Part shown: piece after piece, positions 34,606-43,194 of the stretch
Layout of the letters: every line of letters starts with the position of its first letter
How positions within the stretch are numbered: position 1 is the stretch's first letter
Assembly: GCF_003121485.1 (NCBI RefSeq)
Contig: NZ_QAVX01000003.1
Coordinates: forward strand, 108,309 to 172,308
Length of the DNA: 64,000 bases
Origin: Dyella sp. C11
GTDB lineage: Bacteria > Pseudomonadota > Gammaproteobacteria > Xanthomonadales > Rhodanobacteraceae
Reading direction: 5' to 3'
Program-made: the position numbers and the translations under genes
The notes under the pieces: model-generated
Seen by the model: the letters and a program-made list of their open reading frames with translations, nothing else
The model's database searches: none
What the model was told of the DNA's origin: nothing

Positions 34606-35466
34606 ATGTCGAAAGTCTGGTTGGTGACGGGTAGTTCGCGCGGCCTGGGCCGCGATATCGCCGAAGCGGTGCTGGCCAAGGGTGACCGTCTGGTCGCCAC
34701 GGCGCGTCGGCCGGAGCAACTGGCCGATCTCGTGGAACGTTACGGCGATCAGGTGAAAGCGGTGGCGCTGGATGTCGCCGATGCCGTCGCGGCTCGCAAG
34801 GCGGTGCAGGCGGCCGTGGATGCGTTTGGACGTCTGGACGTCCTGGTCAACAACGCGGGCTTCGGCCATGCGATGCCATTCGAGCAAAGCGACGAAGAGG
34901 ATTTCCGCGCGCAGATCGATACCAATTTCTACGGCGTGGTGAACATGACGCGCGCGGCGTTGCCGGTAATGCGCGCGCAGCGGTCGGGCCACATCCTGCA
35001 GATTTCGTCCGTGGGTGGGCGCATCGGCACGCCGGGGCTTTCGGCGTATCAGTCGGCCAAGTGGGCCGTGGGTGGCTTCACCGAGGTGGTGGCTGCGGAA
35101 GTGGCGCATCTGGGCATCAAGCTGTGCTCGCTGGAGCCGGGTGGCATGCGCACAGGCTGGATGGCGGAGGCCAACAGCACGCTGGGCGAGTTGATGCCCG
35201 ACTACGAAGCCTCGGTCGGCGTGTTCCGCAGTCGCATCCAGGCGATGGAAGGCAAGGAAGCCAGCGATCCGGCGCGTGTGGCGCAGGTGGTCGTCAAGCT
35301 GGCCTATCACGAGCAGCCGCCGCGCCATCTGTTGCTGGGCACCGACGCGCTGCATTTCTTCGGCATGGTGGAGAAGGAACGCATGGATGCGGCTGAGCGC
35401 TGGCGTGGTGTCAGCGAATCCACCGGCTTCGACGCGCGTGATGTGCCGCCGCTTCCCGCATATTGA
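34606..35466 (+). CDS. SDR family oxidoreductase
   Basis: A 286-residue classical SDR: TGSSRGLGRDIA cofactor motif, NNAGFGHAMPFEQ, ISSVGGRIGTPGLSAYQSAKWAV catalytic Ser, Tyr and Lys, and LEPGGMRTGWM. It is probably a detoxifying reductase under TetR control. It is followed 9 bp later by a Rossmann-fold gene, likely the same operon. Confidence 0.92.
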   Translation: MSKVWLVTGSSRGLGRDIAEAVLAKGDRLVATARRPEQLADLVERYGDQVKAVALDVADAVAARKAVQAAVDAFGRLDVLVNNAGFGHAMPFEQSDEEDFRAQIDTNFYGVVNMTRAALPVMRAQRSGHILQISSVGGRIGTPGLSAYQSAKWAVGGFTEVVAAEVAHLGIKLCSLEPGGMRTGWMAEANSTLGELMPDYEASVGVFRSRIQAMEGKEASDPARVAQVVVKLAYHEQPPRHLLLGTDALHFFGMVEKERMDAAERWRGVSESTGFDARDVPPLPAY

Positions 35467-35475
35467 GGCGAAACA

Positions 35476-36156
35476 ATGAAGATCATCCTGTTTGGTGCCA
35501 GCGGCATGGTCGGCCAGGGCGTGCTGCGCGAATGCCTGGCCGCATCCGATGTGGACGAAGTGCTGGTGGTGGTGCGGTCCAGTCTTGGCATCCACCATCC
35601 AAGGTTACGTGAAGTGGTGCACCAGGATTTCTTCGACTACACCCGCATCGAACCCGAACTGCTGGGTTATGACGCCTGTTTCTTTTGCCTCGGTGTCAGC
35701 GCCGCCGGCATGGACGAGGCGCGGTATACCCATCTCACCTACGACCTGACCCTTGCCGCAGCAGGCACGCTGGCTCGCCTCAACCCGGCCATGACGTTTG
35801 TCTATGTGTCCGGCGCGGGCACGGACAGCAGCGAACAGGGGCGAGCGATGTGGGCGCGGGTGAAGGGGCGGACGGAAAACGCGCTGCGCCGGTTGCCGTT
35901 CCGCGCGGTGTACCTGTTCCGCCCCGGTTTCATCGAGCCCGCGCATGGCGAACGCTCCAAGACCACGATGTCCCGCGTGGTCTACGCCGTGACGCGGCCT
36001 TTGGTACCGGTGCTGCGGGCCGTGTTTCCTCGTCACATCCTCAGCACGGTCATCATCGGACAGGCCATGTTGTCGGTGGTGCGTCACGGCGCGCCGGTCG
36101 CGGTGATGGAGTGTGCGGACATCCTTGAGGCGGCGAAGCGCGCGGCAAGCGCATGA
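35476..36156 (+). CDS. NAD(P)-binding Rossmann-fold protein
   Basis: A 226-residue epimerase-like protein. GASGMVGQGVLREC is the nucleotide-binding loop; the extended-SDR catalytic triad is not obvious, though YVSGAGTDSSE occupies the active-site serine strand. It resembles YybJ-like NAD(P)H-binding epimerases of unknown substrate. It is coupled to the upstream SDR. Confidence 0.85.
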   Translation: MKIILFGASGMVGQGVLRECLAASDVDEVLVVVRSSLGIHHPRLREVVHQDFFDYTRIEPELLGYDACFFCLGVSAAGMDEARYTHLTYDLTLAAAGTLARLNPAMTFVYVSGAGTDSSEQGRAMWARVKGRTENALRRLPFRAVYLFRPGFIEPAHGERSKTTMSRVVYAVTRPLVPVLRAVFPRHILSTVIIGQAMLSVVRHGAPVAVMECADILEAAKRAASA

Positions 36157-36277
36157 CCCACCCCAACGGATGAGTGCGCGCGGCGGTGGAATGGCGTAGC
36201 GTGTCGCGGCATTCCACCGGCTGCGGGTGTTCGTTCTTCGCCCGCGTTGTCTGACCTCGTTGGCGACGGATGCCCGC

Positions 36278-37930
36278 ATGCGCTCAGGTATTCCCCGCAA
36301 TCCGCGCTCGCACCTTTGCCACGGCCTGGCATGGGTGGTGTGTCTTGCGCTGCTTGCGGCATGCAGCAGCGTCCTGAAGCCGCCGAAGAACGACGCCCTC
36401 AACGAAGCGCGTCATCTATGGCGCGATACCGCCGAAATCCATCGCAGGGACATTGCCGCCCGCAACTGGATACGTTGCGCCGTGGTCGCCTACCACGCGT
36501 CGGAATCGGAGAACGCGGCGCAGCAAGCCGAAGCCCAGGAGATCGCCGACAACTGCACGTACGAATTGCTGGGCTACCTGCTGGACATCGAAACCAGCCC
36601 CTGGCGTTCGCATTCCCTGCACGTACTGGACGAGCCGTTGCGCGTGGTGTTCCGCGATCTGCCGAACAGCCTGGACAATGAGGGGCCGGTGGCCTTGGCG
36701 CGCGCCGAGGAAGTGACCATCCCCACGGTGATGGGCGCGCGGTATGCAACGCCAGGCTATGGCGTGTCGATGGTGGGCTGGCAACCGCGATGCGACGACA
36801 AGCCCATCTGCATGCTCGATCCGCCGGAAGGCATTACCCGGGCGCTTACCGCGTGGGTGGAACCCGGCGACGATGGTGTTGCGCAGCTGGTGGTCTCCGG
36901 CATGCACGAACATCCGGACATCACCATCGGCCATCGCAGCGTTCCCCTGGCGGTGGATTCCTCCGCCGCGTTGGCCGCGCTGTACGATCGTTCACACATC
37001 AACCGCCTGGCGCTGTGGAACCTGATTGGCGGTCGCCAGTTCGCGATGCGCGAAGGGCTGTATCTGCTGGAAGATTACGACCCGGCCAAGACGCCGGTGA
37101 TCATGGTGCACGGCCTGGGGCGCAGCCCGATGGTCTGGGCGAAGCTGACCAACCTGATCGATGGCGACCCGCAACTGCGCGCGCGCTATCAGATATGGCA
37201 CGTGGTCTACCCGACCAATACTCCCCAGCTGCTCAACCGCCTGACGGTGCAGCGCTCGCTGGACCAGGCGTGGAACATCCTGGACCCCGAAGACACCGCG
37301 CCTGCGCACAAGGACATGGTGTTGATCGGGCACAGCATGGGCGGCGTCATTTCACGACTGATGGTGTCCGACAGCGGCGATGTGATCTGGAAAGCGGTAT
37401 TCGACATTCCGCCGGAGCAGTTGCACGGCACGCCCGCCGATCTGGCCATCATGGATTCGATATTCCGCTTTCATCCCTATCCCGGCGTGACGCGGGCGAT
37501 TTTCCTGGCGGCGCCGCATCTGGGCTCGCCATATGTCGACAGCCTGATCGGACAAGTCGCCTTGCGCGTCGTGCACGCCCATGCGCCGGAGCTGGATGCC
37601 CTGGTTCGCGTGGCGGCAGAAAATCGGGCACATGAAAATCCACTGCTGGCGCAGGATTACGAACGCTACGGACTCAGCAGCATCAGCACGCTGCGTGACG
37701 TGCAACCCGTAAGTCATGCGGCACAGTCGCTGATGCCAGCGAAGGGCGTGCGTTACTACACCTTCGCCGGCAACCTGCCGGGTTCGAATCCGCCGGGCGA
37801 CGGCTTTGTTCCGCTCAAGAGCGCCGTGATTCCCGGCGCGGTTTCCACCACCGTCGTGAAGGATGGTCATCAGCTTTACCTCAACGACGAGGTGCTGGCG
37901 AAGATCGTGGAGATTCTTCGCCAGCCCTGA
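36278..37930 (+). CDS. Lipoprotein with alpha/beta-hydrolase (lipase-like) domain
   Basis: A 550-residue protein starting MRSGIPRNPRSHLCHGLAWV with a LAAC lipobox (Cys29). After about 250 residues of unassigned N-terminal domain comes an alpha/beta-hydrolase: MVHGLGRSPMVW, the nucleophile elbow GHSMGG (Ser353), FLAAPHLGSPY, and a late DGHQ histidine. It is probably a surface or periplasmic lipase/esterase. The gene is alone. Confidence 0.8.
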   Translation: MRSGIPRNPRSHLCHGLAWVVCLALLAACSSVLKPPKNDALNEARHLWRDTAEIHRRDIAARNWIRCAVVAYHASESENAAQQAEAQEIADNCTYELLGYLLDIETSPWRSHSLHVLDEPLRVVFRDLPNSLDNEGPVALARAEEVTIPTVMGARYATPGYGVSMVGWQPRCDDKPICMLDPPEGITRALTAWVEPGDDGVAQLVVSGMHEHPDITIGHRSVPLAVDSSAALAALYDRSHINRLALWNLIGGRQFAMREGLYLLEDYDPAKTPVIMVHGLGRSPMVWAKLTNLIDGDPQLRARYQIWHVVYPTNTPQLLNRLTVQRSLDQAWNILDPEDTAPAHKDMVLIGHSMGGVISRLMVSDSGDVIWKAVFDIPPEQLHGTPADLAIMDSIFRFHPYPGVTRAIFLAAPHLGSPYVDSLIGQVALRVVHAHAPELDALVRVAAENRAHENPLLAQDYERYGLSSISTLRDVQPVSHAAQSLMPAKGVRYYTFAGNLPGSNPPGDGFVPLKSAVIPGAVSTTVVKDGHQLYLNDEVLAKIVEILRQP

Positions 37931-37939
37931 GGCCTGCCT

Positions 37940-38401
37940 TCAGTGCGATGCCAGCGTCGGCAATGCCGTCGGCACGGACGAGGTTTGCGGCAACGGCAGC
38001 TTGATCGGGTCCTGCGGGCCCACGATGGCCCAGACCAGCAGCTTGGCCGGCCTGGTGGTGCTGGGGTTGCGGGTCACCAGGTGATGTGCGCGCGGCGGTC
38101 CGTACCAGCTTTCGCCGGTGGCGTAGGTCTTCGGTTCCTGTCCTTCGAGTTGGGACACCACCTCGCCTTCAAGCACGTACGCAAAGATGGAGCCCGGATG
38201 GAGATGAGGTGCTGCGCTCTGGCCGGGAGCCAGCGTGACGGTGGCCATCACGGCGCTTTTCCCCGGCACGTCGGTCAAGGGCTGCTTCATCAAGGGTTGG
38301 ACGCTCTCGCCGCCATCGTGTGCCAGCACCGTGCCGGCCATGCCGAATGACACGATGAGCGAGAGCAAGGTGGAGAGCGTGCGTGTCATCGGCGTTTTCA
38401 T
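37940..38401 (-). CDS. Secreted cupin-domain protein
   Basis: A 153-residue protein with a signal peptide (MKTPMTRTLSTLLSLIVSFG, cleavage near VLA) and one cupin motif: HLHPGSIFAYVLEGEV and PPRAHHLVTRN. It probably binds metal through the His cluster. It lies 14 bp downstream of the CMD-domain gene, in one operon, divergent from the MocR regulator. Confidence 0.85.
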   Translation of the reverse strand: MKTPMTRTLSTLLSLIVSFGMAGTVLAHDGGESVQPLMKQPLTDVPGKSAVMATVTLAPGQSAAPHLHPGSIFAYVLEGEVVSQLEGQEPKTYATGESWYGPPRAHHLVTRNPSTTRPAKLLVWAIVGPQDPIKLPLPQTSSVPTALPTLASH

Positions 38402-38415
38402 GATGACATCGCTCC

Positions 38416-38853
38416 TCACGCCGGCAGTTTGCGGAAGGCAATCGCGAAACGATTCCAACCGTTGATGGCGATGACGAGCAGGGTCAGGTCGGCCAGTTCT
38501 TCGTCCGAAAAGTGCGGCTGCACGGCTTGCCATACGTTGTCCGGCACATGGTTGCCGGCGATCAGCGTGAGCGACTCGGTCCATTCCAGTGCGGCGCGTT
38601 CGCGATCGGTGAAGAACGGGGTTTCGCGCCACACGCTCACCGTGGCCAGGCGACGTTCGTTCTCGCCGGCCTTGCGGGCGTCGGCCGAGTGCGTGTCCAC
38701 GCAGTAGGCGCAGCCGTTGATCTGCGAAGCGCGAAGGCGCACCAGTTCTACCAGTGATTTTTCCAGGCTGCTTTTGCCGATGCGCTGCTCCAGGCCGACC
38801 ATCGCCTTGATGGCATCGGGGCTGGCTTTGTAGAAGTCGAGACGCTGGTTCAT
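38416..38853 (-). CDS. Carboxymuconolactone decarboxylase / AhpD-like protein
   Basis: A 145-residue helical protein of the CMD family with the AhpD-type redox motif CAYCVDTHSADARK. It probably acts as a peroxidase or alkylhydroperoxidase-like thiol enzyme. The operon with a cupin and the divergent MocR gene suggest coregulation. Confidence 0.92.
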   Translation of the reverse strand: MNQRLDFYKASPDAIKAMVGLEQRIGKSSLEKSLVELVRLRASQINGCAYCVDTHSADARKAGENERRLATVSVWRETPFFTDRERAALEWTESLTLIAGNHVPDNVWQAVQPHFSDEELADLTLLVIAINGWNRFAIAFRKLPA

Positions 38854-38926
38854 GGTGGGATCCTCAGTGGTATCCGGTGGGAAAGTGGAATCAGGTTAGA
38901 CTTGGTGATGGTCTTCTGAAATGTCC

Positions 38927-38941
38927 ATTTCTTGAAGAAAT
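38927..38941. promoter_or_regulatory. Palindrome in the MocR/CMD divergent promoter
   Basis: ATTTCTTGAAGAAAT is a perfect 7+7 palindrome 14 bp before the MocR start codon. It may be an operator; MocR sites are often direct repeats, so this is uncertain. Confidence 0.35.
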
Positions 38942-38954
38942 GAGGTGACCACTG

Positions 38955-40385
38955 ATGGATGTGCAGCTCATCATTGCCGGACGGCGCGATCTGGCGGGGC
39001 AGCTCTACCAGCAACTGCGTGCCGCCATCGTCGACGGCCGCTTGCCGGCAGGCTCGCGCCTGCCTTCCACGAGGGACCTTGCCCGCCAGCAGGGCGTGTC
39101 GCGCAAGACCACGCTGGAGGTCTACGAGCGCCTTGCATCGGAAGGTTTTCTTGCCAGTCGGCAGGGCGATGGCACCTTCGTTACCGAAACCATCACGGCA
39201 ATGCCGAACCGTGCGAACACACGGAGCAACGTCACGCCCCGGCCAGCAAAGGTGTGGCAGCGCGTGCCCGATGCCTTGTCGATGCCGAAGGCTGGCGAGC
39301 GTTTGCGTTACGACTACCTGGGCGGCGTCACCGACAAATCGTTGTTCCACGCCGACGCATGGCGCAAATGCGTGGCGCATGCGTTGCGCGCGCAGGCGCG
39401 TGGTCGCGGCATGTATCGCGACCCGGCGGGCGAGCAGGAGTTGCGACTGGCCATTGCGCGCTATGTCGGTTTCAGTCGTGGCGTAGCCTGCCAATGGCAG
39501 GACGTGATCGTGACGCAGGGCGCGCAGCAGGCGGTCGACCTGGCCGCACGCGTCATGGTTGACCGGGGCGACACGGTTGCCGTCGAAGAGCCCGGTTATC
39601 CGCCGGCGCGCAGCAGCATGCTGGCGTTGGGTGCGCGCGTGAAGTCCGTTCGCGTGGACGACGAAGGCCTGTGCGTGGATGCGCTGCCTGACGAGGCGCG
39701 CCTCGTCTATGTCACCCCGTCGCACCAGTTTCCGCTTGGCATGCCGATGAGCCTGGAGCGTCGCATGGCGTTGCTGGAATGGGCAGCCCGGCGCGGTGCC
39801 CTGATCATCGAGGACGACTACGACGGCGAATTCCGCTTCGAAGGTCGCCCGGTGGAGTCGCTCAAGAGCCTGGACCGCCATGGCGTGGTGGCTTACGTCG
39901 GCACGTTTTCCAAGACGATCTTTCCGGAACTGCGCACGGGTTACGTGGTGCCTCCCGCGTCATTGGCCGCGGACTTCCTCAAGGCAAGGCAGATCAACGA
40001 CTGGCACGGCTGCAGCCTGACGCAGGCCGCGCTGGGGCGTTACATGCTGGATGGCGAGTTCGGACGGCACGTGCGGCGCGTGCAAAAACACTACGCGCTG
40101 CGTCGGCAGGCCTTGCTGGAACATCTTCAGGGGCCGCTGTCCCGGTGGCTGGAGCCGATCGTGCCGGTGGCCGGCATCCACATGGTCGGCATGCTGCGCA
40201 ATGGCTTGGCCGAAGACCTTGTCATTGCGCAGGCACGTGCCCAATCCATGGCGCTCTACGGCATCCGTGGCTTCTATGCCGGCCGGCGTCCACGGCAGGG
40301 GCTGCTGTTTGGCTATGGCGACATGGGGGTGGACGACATCCACGCCTCCATGACGTTGCTGGGTTCGCTGCTCGCCAACGCCTGA
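38955..40385 (+). CDS. MocR/PdxR-type GntR-aminotransferase regulator
   Basis: A 476-residue regulator: a GntR winged-helix domain (QLYQQLRAAIVDGRLPAGSR, STRDLARQQGVSRKT) joined by a linker to a class I aminotransferase-like domain with EEPGYP, DYDGEFRFE and the PLP-lysine region TFSKTIFPELR. Such regulators control pyridoxal or amino-acid-related genes. It is divergent from the CMD-cupin operon, its likely target. Confidence 0.93.
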   Translation: MDVQLIIAGRRDLAGQLYQQLRAAIVDGRLPAGSRLPSTRDLARQQGVSRKTTLEVYERLASEGFLASRQGDGTFVTETITAMPNRANTRSNVTPRPAKVWQRVPDALSMPKAGERLRYDYLGGVTDKSLFHADAWRKCVAHALRAQARGRGMYRDPAGEQELRLAIARYVGFSRGVACQWQDVIVTQGAQQAVDLAARVMVDRGDTVAVEEPGYPPARSSMLALGARVKSVRVDDEGLCVDALPDEARLVYVTPSHQFPLGMPMSLERRMALLEWAARRGALIIEDDYDGEFRFEGRPVESLKSLDRHGVVAYVGTFSKTIFPELRTGYVVPPASLAADFLKARQINDWHGCSLTQAALGRYMLDGEFGRHVRRVQKHYALRRQALLEHLQGPLSRWLEPIVPVAGIHMVGMLRNGLAEDLVIAQARAQSMALYGIRGFYAGRRPRQGLLFGYGDMGVDDIHASMTLLGSLLANA

Positions 40386-40439
40386 CGCGGTATCGGGATA
40401 GGCCGCACACCACCCAAAAGTCTTAGGCGCATGAGTGCT

Positions 40440-40457
40440 TGAATTCACGCGAATTCA
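40440..40457. promoter_or_regulatory. 18-bp perfect palindrome
   Basis: TGAATTC-ACGC-GAATTCA, a 7+4+7 inverted repeat of operator type, 172 bp upstream of the gene at 40629. No assigned regulator. Confidence 0.45.
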
Positions 40458-40628
40458 GCATTTGGTTAAGCATGATCGGGCCGCGTCTGGCTTCTTTCAC
40501 TGCGTAAGGTGCCAGGGCGCATCGAGCACGGCGGGCTCAGGAAGAGCGATAGGAGCGCGGGCGTTTCCCTGACCGGAGGCGACCCGGGCGACATCACCGG
40601 ACGGCGTGGGGGAAAAGGGAGTGAACGC

Positions 40629-40946
40629 ATGCGCAAGGTTACGATCAGGTTTCAGGACGTCGCCACCGAATTAGCCCAGATCAACACGTTGCGGGACGAC
40701 GTGATGGAGCGGGCCTTCGTCATGCTTGAGCAACGCCACGGCACACTGGCCGCGATGCTGGTGCAGAGCCTGGGCGATCGCCAGCGCGCTGTTCGCTGGA
40801 TGTGCCGCCACCAGAACGCCTTCGATGGCCGCACCGCCTACGAGCTGCTTGCCGATGGCGAAGAAGATGCCGTGTGGGACGAGATTGCGCTGATGAGTGA
40901 TGCGCCGGTGTCGGCGCGCATCAACTCCGCACGCATGGCTTATTGA
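40629..40946 (+). CDS. Small protein with a possible MbcA/ParS-like C-terminus
   Basis: A 105-residue protein beginning MRKVTIRFQDVATELAQINT. The stretch RAVRWMCRHQNAFDGRTAYELLADGEED resembles the C-terminal DUF2384 domain of MbcA/ParS-type antitoxins, where an invariant G-R-x-x-x-x-L and E are expected. There is no neighbouring RES toxin gene. It could be an orphan or a regulator. It overlaps the convergent PepSY gene by 7 bp. Confidence 0.55.
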   Translation: MRKVTIRFQDVATELAQINTLRDDVMERAFVMLEQRHGTLAAMLVQSLGDRQRAVRWMCRHQNAFDGRTAYELLADGEEDAVWDEIALMSDAPVSARINSARMAY

Positions 40947-42529
40947 GGTCGTTCGGACCCGATCGCCACGCCACGTGTCGCCTTGAAAGCCCACACGCTG
41001 TTGGCGTCGCCGCTGCGCGCGCGACGCGTGGCGGCGCGAGCGAGCATGGCAAACACGATGCCGAGCGCGACGCCGGTGAGGTCCACGCCAAGCACGCGCC
41101 AGGCGAGCGGCGACCACTGTTGCATCATCGCCGGCGCGCTGCAGGCAAGATCGACGATGGACATCGCTGCCGTCAGTCCCGCCGTGGCCCACAACAGTTC
41201 CACCGTGGCGTTGGCAATGGGGCGCAGGCAGGCGTAAGCGCACGCGCCGAGGAACAAGCCATAGCAGGCCACGCGCTGCGGCATGCCTGCATCCACACCC
41301 AGCCGTTCGGCAATCCACGTCGCCACGAAGGCGCCACTGATGGCCAGGCACGAACCGATGCACACGCCCACGGTGGCGCGCGCCATCACCAGTGTCTTGC
41401 GTGGCTGGTCGGCCAGGCGACGCTTGCGGCGCGTTTCGATGTAAAGCAGGTTGCCCGAATAGAACAGGAACGCGCCGGCCAACCCCAGGATGAAATACAG
41501 CCACTGCACCGTGCGTCCACCGAAGCTGCCGAAGTGCAGTCCGAACAACGCGGCATAGCTGATGCCATTGAGGCTGTAACTGTCGCCCACATGCGTGGCC
41601 AGCACGGTGCCATCGTGGGCCGACATGGCCACGGTGCCGTAGGAGCCTAGCGTGTGCTGCGAAAGCCCGCGCACTTCGGCCACGGCGTTGCGGTCGCCGT
41701 AATGCACGAAATGCATGTAATCCGGCTCGAACGTGGTCACGCCGTTCTTCAGCGCATGGGTGCGAGCGCGTTCGATCAGCTCATCGGTAGTAAGCATGCT
41801 TGCTGGCGTGCCGCTTACGATCACGGTAGGCGTGGTGTCGGTCGCCTTGGCAAACGCATCGAACAGCTTGCCGTCGAAGGCGACAGTGTTGAGCGCCGCC
41901 AGGGTGATGGCAAACAGACAGAACAACGCGCCGGTGACGGCGAAGATCACGTGGAAGGGCAGGCTGATCACACCAATCGCGTTGTGTGCGTCCTGCCACA
42001 GGCGCTTCAGGTTGCGACCCACGCGCATGGCGAAGAAATCCTTCACCAGTTGCGGCAGGTGAATCAGGATGCCGGTAAGCAGGGCGAGCCCGTACACCAC
42101 GCTCACGATGCCCATCAGATACAGGCCGATCACCGGCAAGCCCAATGAATCGTGCAGCGCGTAGACGAAATCGGCGAGTTCGTTTTCCGATGCCTCTGCG
42201 CGTGGCGCACTGAGCTGGCTGGCGGTCGCGAATTGCTCCTCGCCCTTTTCCATCCAGAACGCATAGGCCGGGTGCGAGCTGTCGCGCGGGAGCACGATGC
42301 CGAAATCCTCGCGCGCTGCCGGATGCTGTTCGACCAACCGTTCCATCAATGTATCCAACGACACATGCGAATCGGCGGCCACTCGCCACGGCGGGTTTTG
42401 CCAGGCGGCGATGTCGTCATGGAAAACCGTGAGGGCACCTGCGTAGAACGCCACAAAGAGGGCGAAGCCCGCGATCAGTCCCGCCCAGGTGTGAACCGTG
42501 GTGAAGGTGCGGATGGTGGAGGATTTCAT
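40940..42529 (-). CDS. PepSY-associated membrane protein, iron-uptake type
   Basis: A 529-residue inner-membrane protein with an N-terminal membrane helix and several PepSY-TM helices (LIAGFALFVAFYAGALTVFH, LYLMGIVSVVYGLALLTGILIHL, VISLPFHVIFAVTGALFCLF, and a C-terminal cluster). It resembles FoxB/FpvG-type PepSY proteins that reduce or release iron from siderophores in the periplasm. It ends an operon of three iron-type genes behind a Fur box. Confidence 0.85.
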   Translation of the reverse strand: MKSSTIRTFTTVHTWAGLIAGFALFVAFYAGALTVFHDDIAAWQNPPWRVAADSHVSLDTLMERLVEQHPAAREDFGIVLPRDSSHPAYAFWMEKGEEQFATASQLSAPRAEASENELADFVYALHDSLGLPVIGLYLMGIVSVVYGLALLTGILIHLPQLVKDFFAMRVGRNLKRLWQDAHNAIGVISLPFHVIFAVTGALFCLFAITLAALNTVAFDGKLFDAFAKATDTTPTVIVSGTPASMLTTDELIERARTHALKNGVTTFEPDYMHFVHYGDRNAVAEVRGLSQHTLGSYGTVAMSAHDGTVLATHVGDSYSLNGISYAALFGLHFGSFGGRTVQWLYFILGLAGAFLFYSGNLLYIETRRKRRLADQPRKTLVMARATVGVCIGSCLAISGAFVATWIAERLGVDAGMPQRVACYGLFLGACAYACLRPIANATVELLWATAGLTAAMSIVDLACSAPAMMQQWSPLAWRVLGVDLTGVALGIVFAMLARAATRRARSGDANSVWAFKATRGVAIGSERPQ

Positions 42530-42544
42530 CGGGACGTCCCTGAT

Positions 42545-42799
42545 TCAGCCGGGCAAACGCAATGCCCACAGGGCAACAAAGACAGCAAGGTTGGCACCAC
42601 CCAGCACCAGCCACGCACGCGGACCACTGCGGAACAGGTAAGCGCCGGCCATGAACGCCGTCCACAGCGGAAAGAAAAGAATCAGGGCGGGAATAAGGAA
42701 GGCCTGCCCATGCTCCGGCAACACGTGAAGCACCAGCGCGAGCAACAAGGCAGCGAGCGGAAAGCCGAGCAGGGTGCCGGCAAGACAACGAGCGATCAT
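42545..42799 (-). CDS. DUF3649-like small membrane protein
   Basis: An 84-residue protein with two to three membrane helices (MIARCLAGTLLGFPLAALLLALV, FLIPALILFFPLWTAFMAGAYLF, WLVLGGANLAVFVALWAL). It fits the DUF3649 type found with PepSY and DUF3325 genes in iron operons. It overlaps the previous gene by four bases (ATGA). Confidence 0.7.
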   Translation of the reverse strand: MIARCLAGTLLGFPLAALLLALVLHVLPEHGQAFLIPALILFFPLWTAFMAGAYLFRSGPRAWLVLGGANLAVFVALWALRLPG

Positions 42800-43068
42800 G
42801 ATTCGCCGGCTTCCTCGCTCGCGGTCCGCCACCAGGACAGATAGGGCAGCGTCACCCAGGTCAGCATGAGCATGGTGAGTGCGGCCGTGATACCCGGCCC
42901 AACGCCCGCGTCGTACCACCAGCAGGCCGTGCCCGCGGCAACGAGTGCGGCGCCCGCCCACTTTGCCGACGACGGCAACGCACGAACGCGCAGTCGCTGC
43001 TGCGCGCTGGCCAGATAAACCAGCACGGCGCCCGCGAGGGTCAACAGCAGGGCAATAAGAATGATCAC
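42796..43068 (-). CDS. DUF3325-like small membrane protein
   Basis: A 90-residue protein with three membrane helices (MIILIALLLTLAGAVLVYLA, WAGAALVAAGTACWWYDAG, TMLMLTWVTLPYLSWW). It fits the DUF3325 type. First gene of the three-gene operon, 33 bp after a Fur-box palindrome. Confidence 0.65.
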   Translation of the reverse strand: MIILIALLLTLAGAVLVYLASAQQRLRVRALPSSAKWAGAALVAAGTACWWYDAGVGPGITAALTMLMLTWVTLPYLSWWRTASEEAGES

Positions 43069-43100
43069 GTGGCGCCTTGAAAGCGGATCTTACGAGCTCA

Positions 43101-43125
43101 GATATTGAGAATTATTCTCATCTAA
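43101..43125. promoter_or_regulatory. Fur box
   Basis: TGAGAAT-T-ATTCTCA (43106-43120) is a perfect 7-1-7 palindrome within GATATTGAGAATTATTCTCA, matching the Fur consensus. It precedes the DUF3325-DUF3649-PepSY operon. Confidence 0.85.
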
Positions 43126-43194
43126 GTCGTGCCCGTCAACCGCAACCATGCGGCTGCCGCTCTGGCGTGAGGTGATGGCGACCCGATTCGGACG

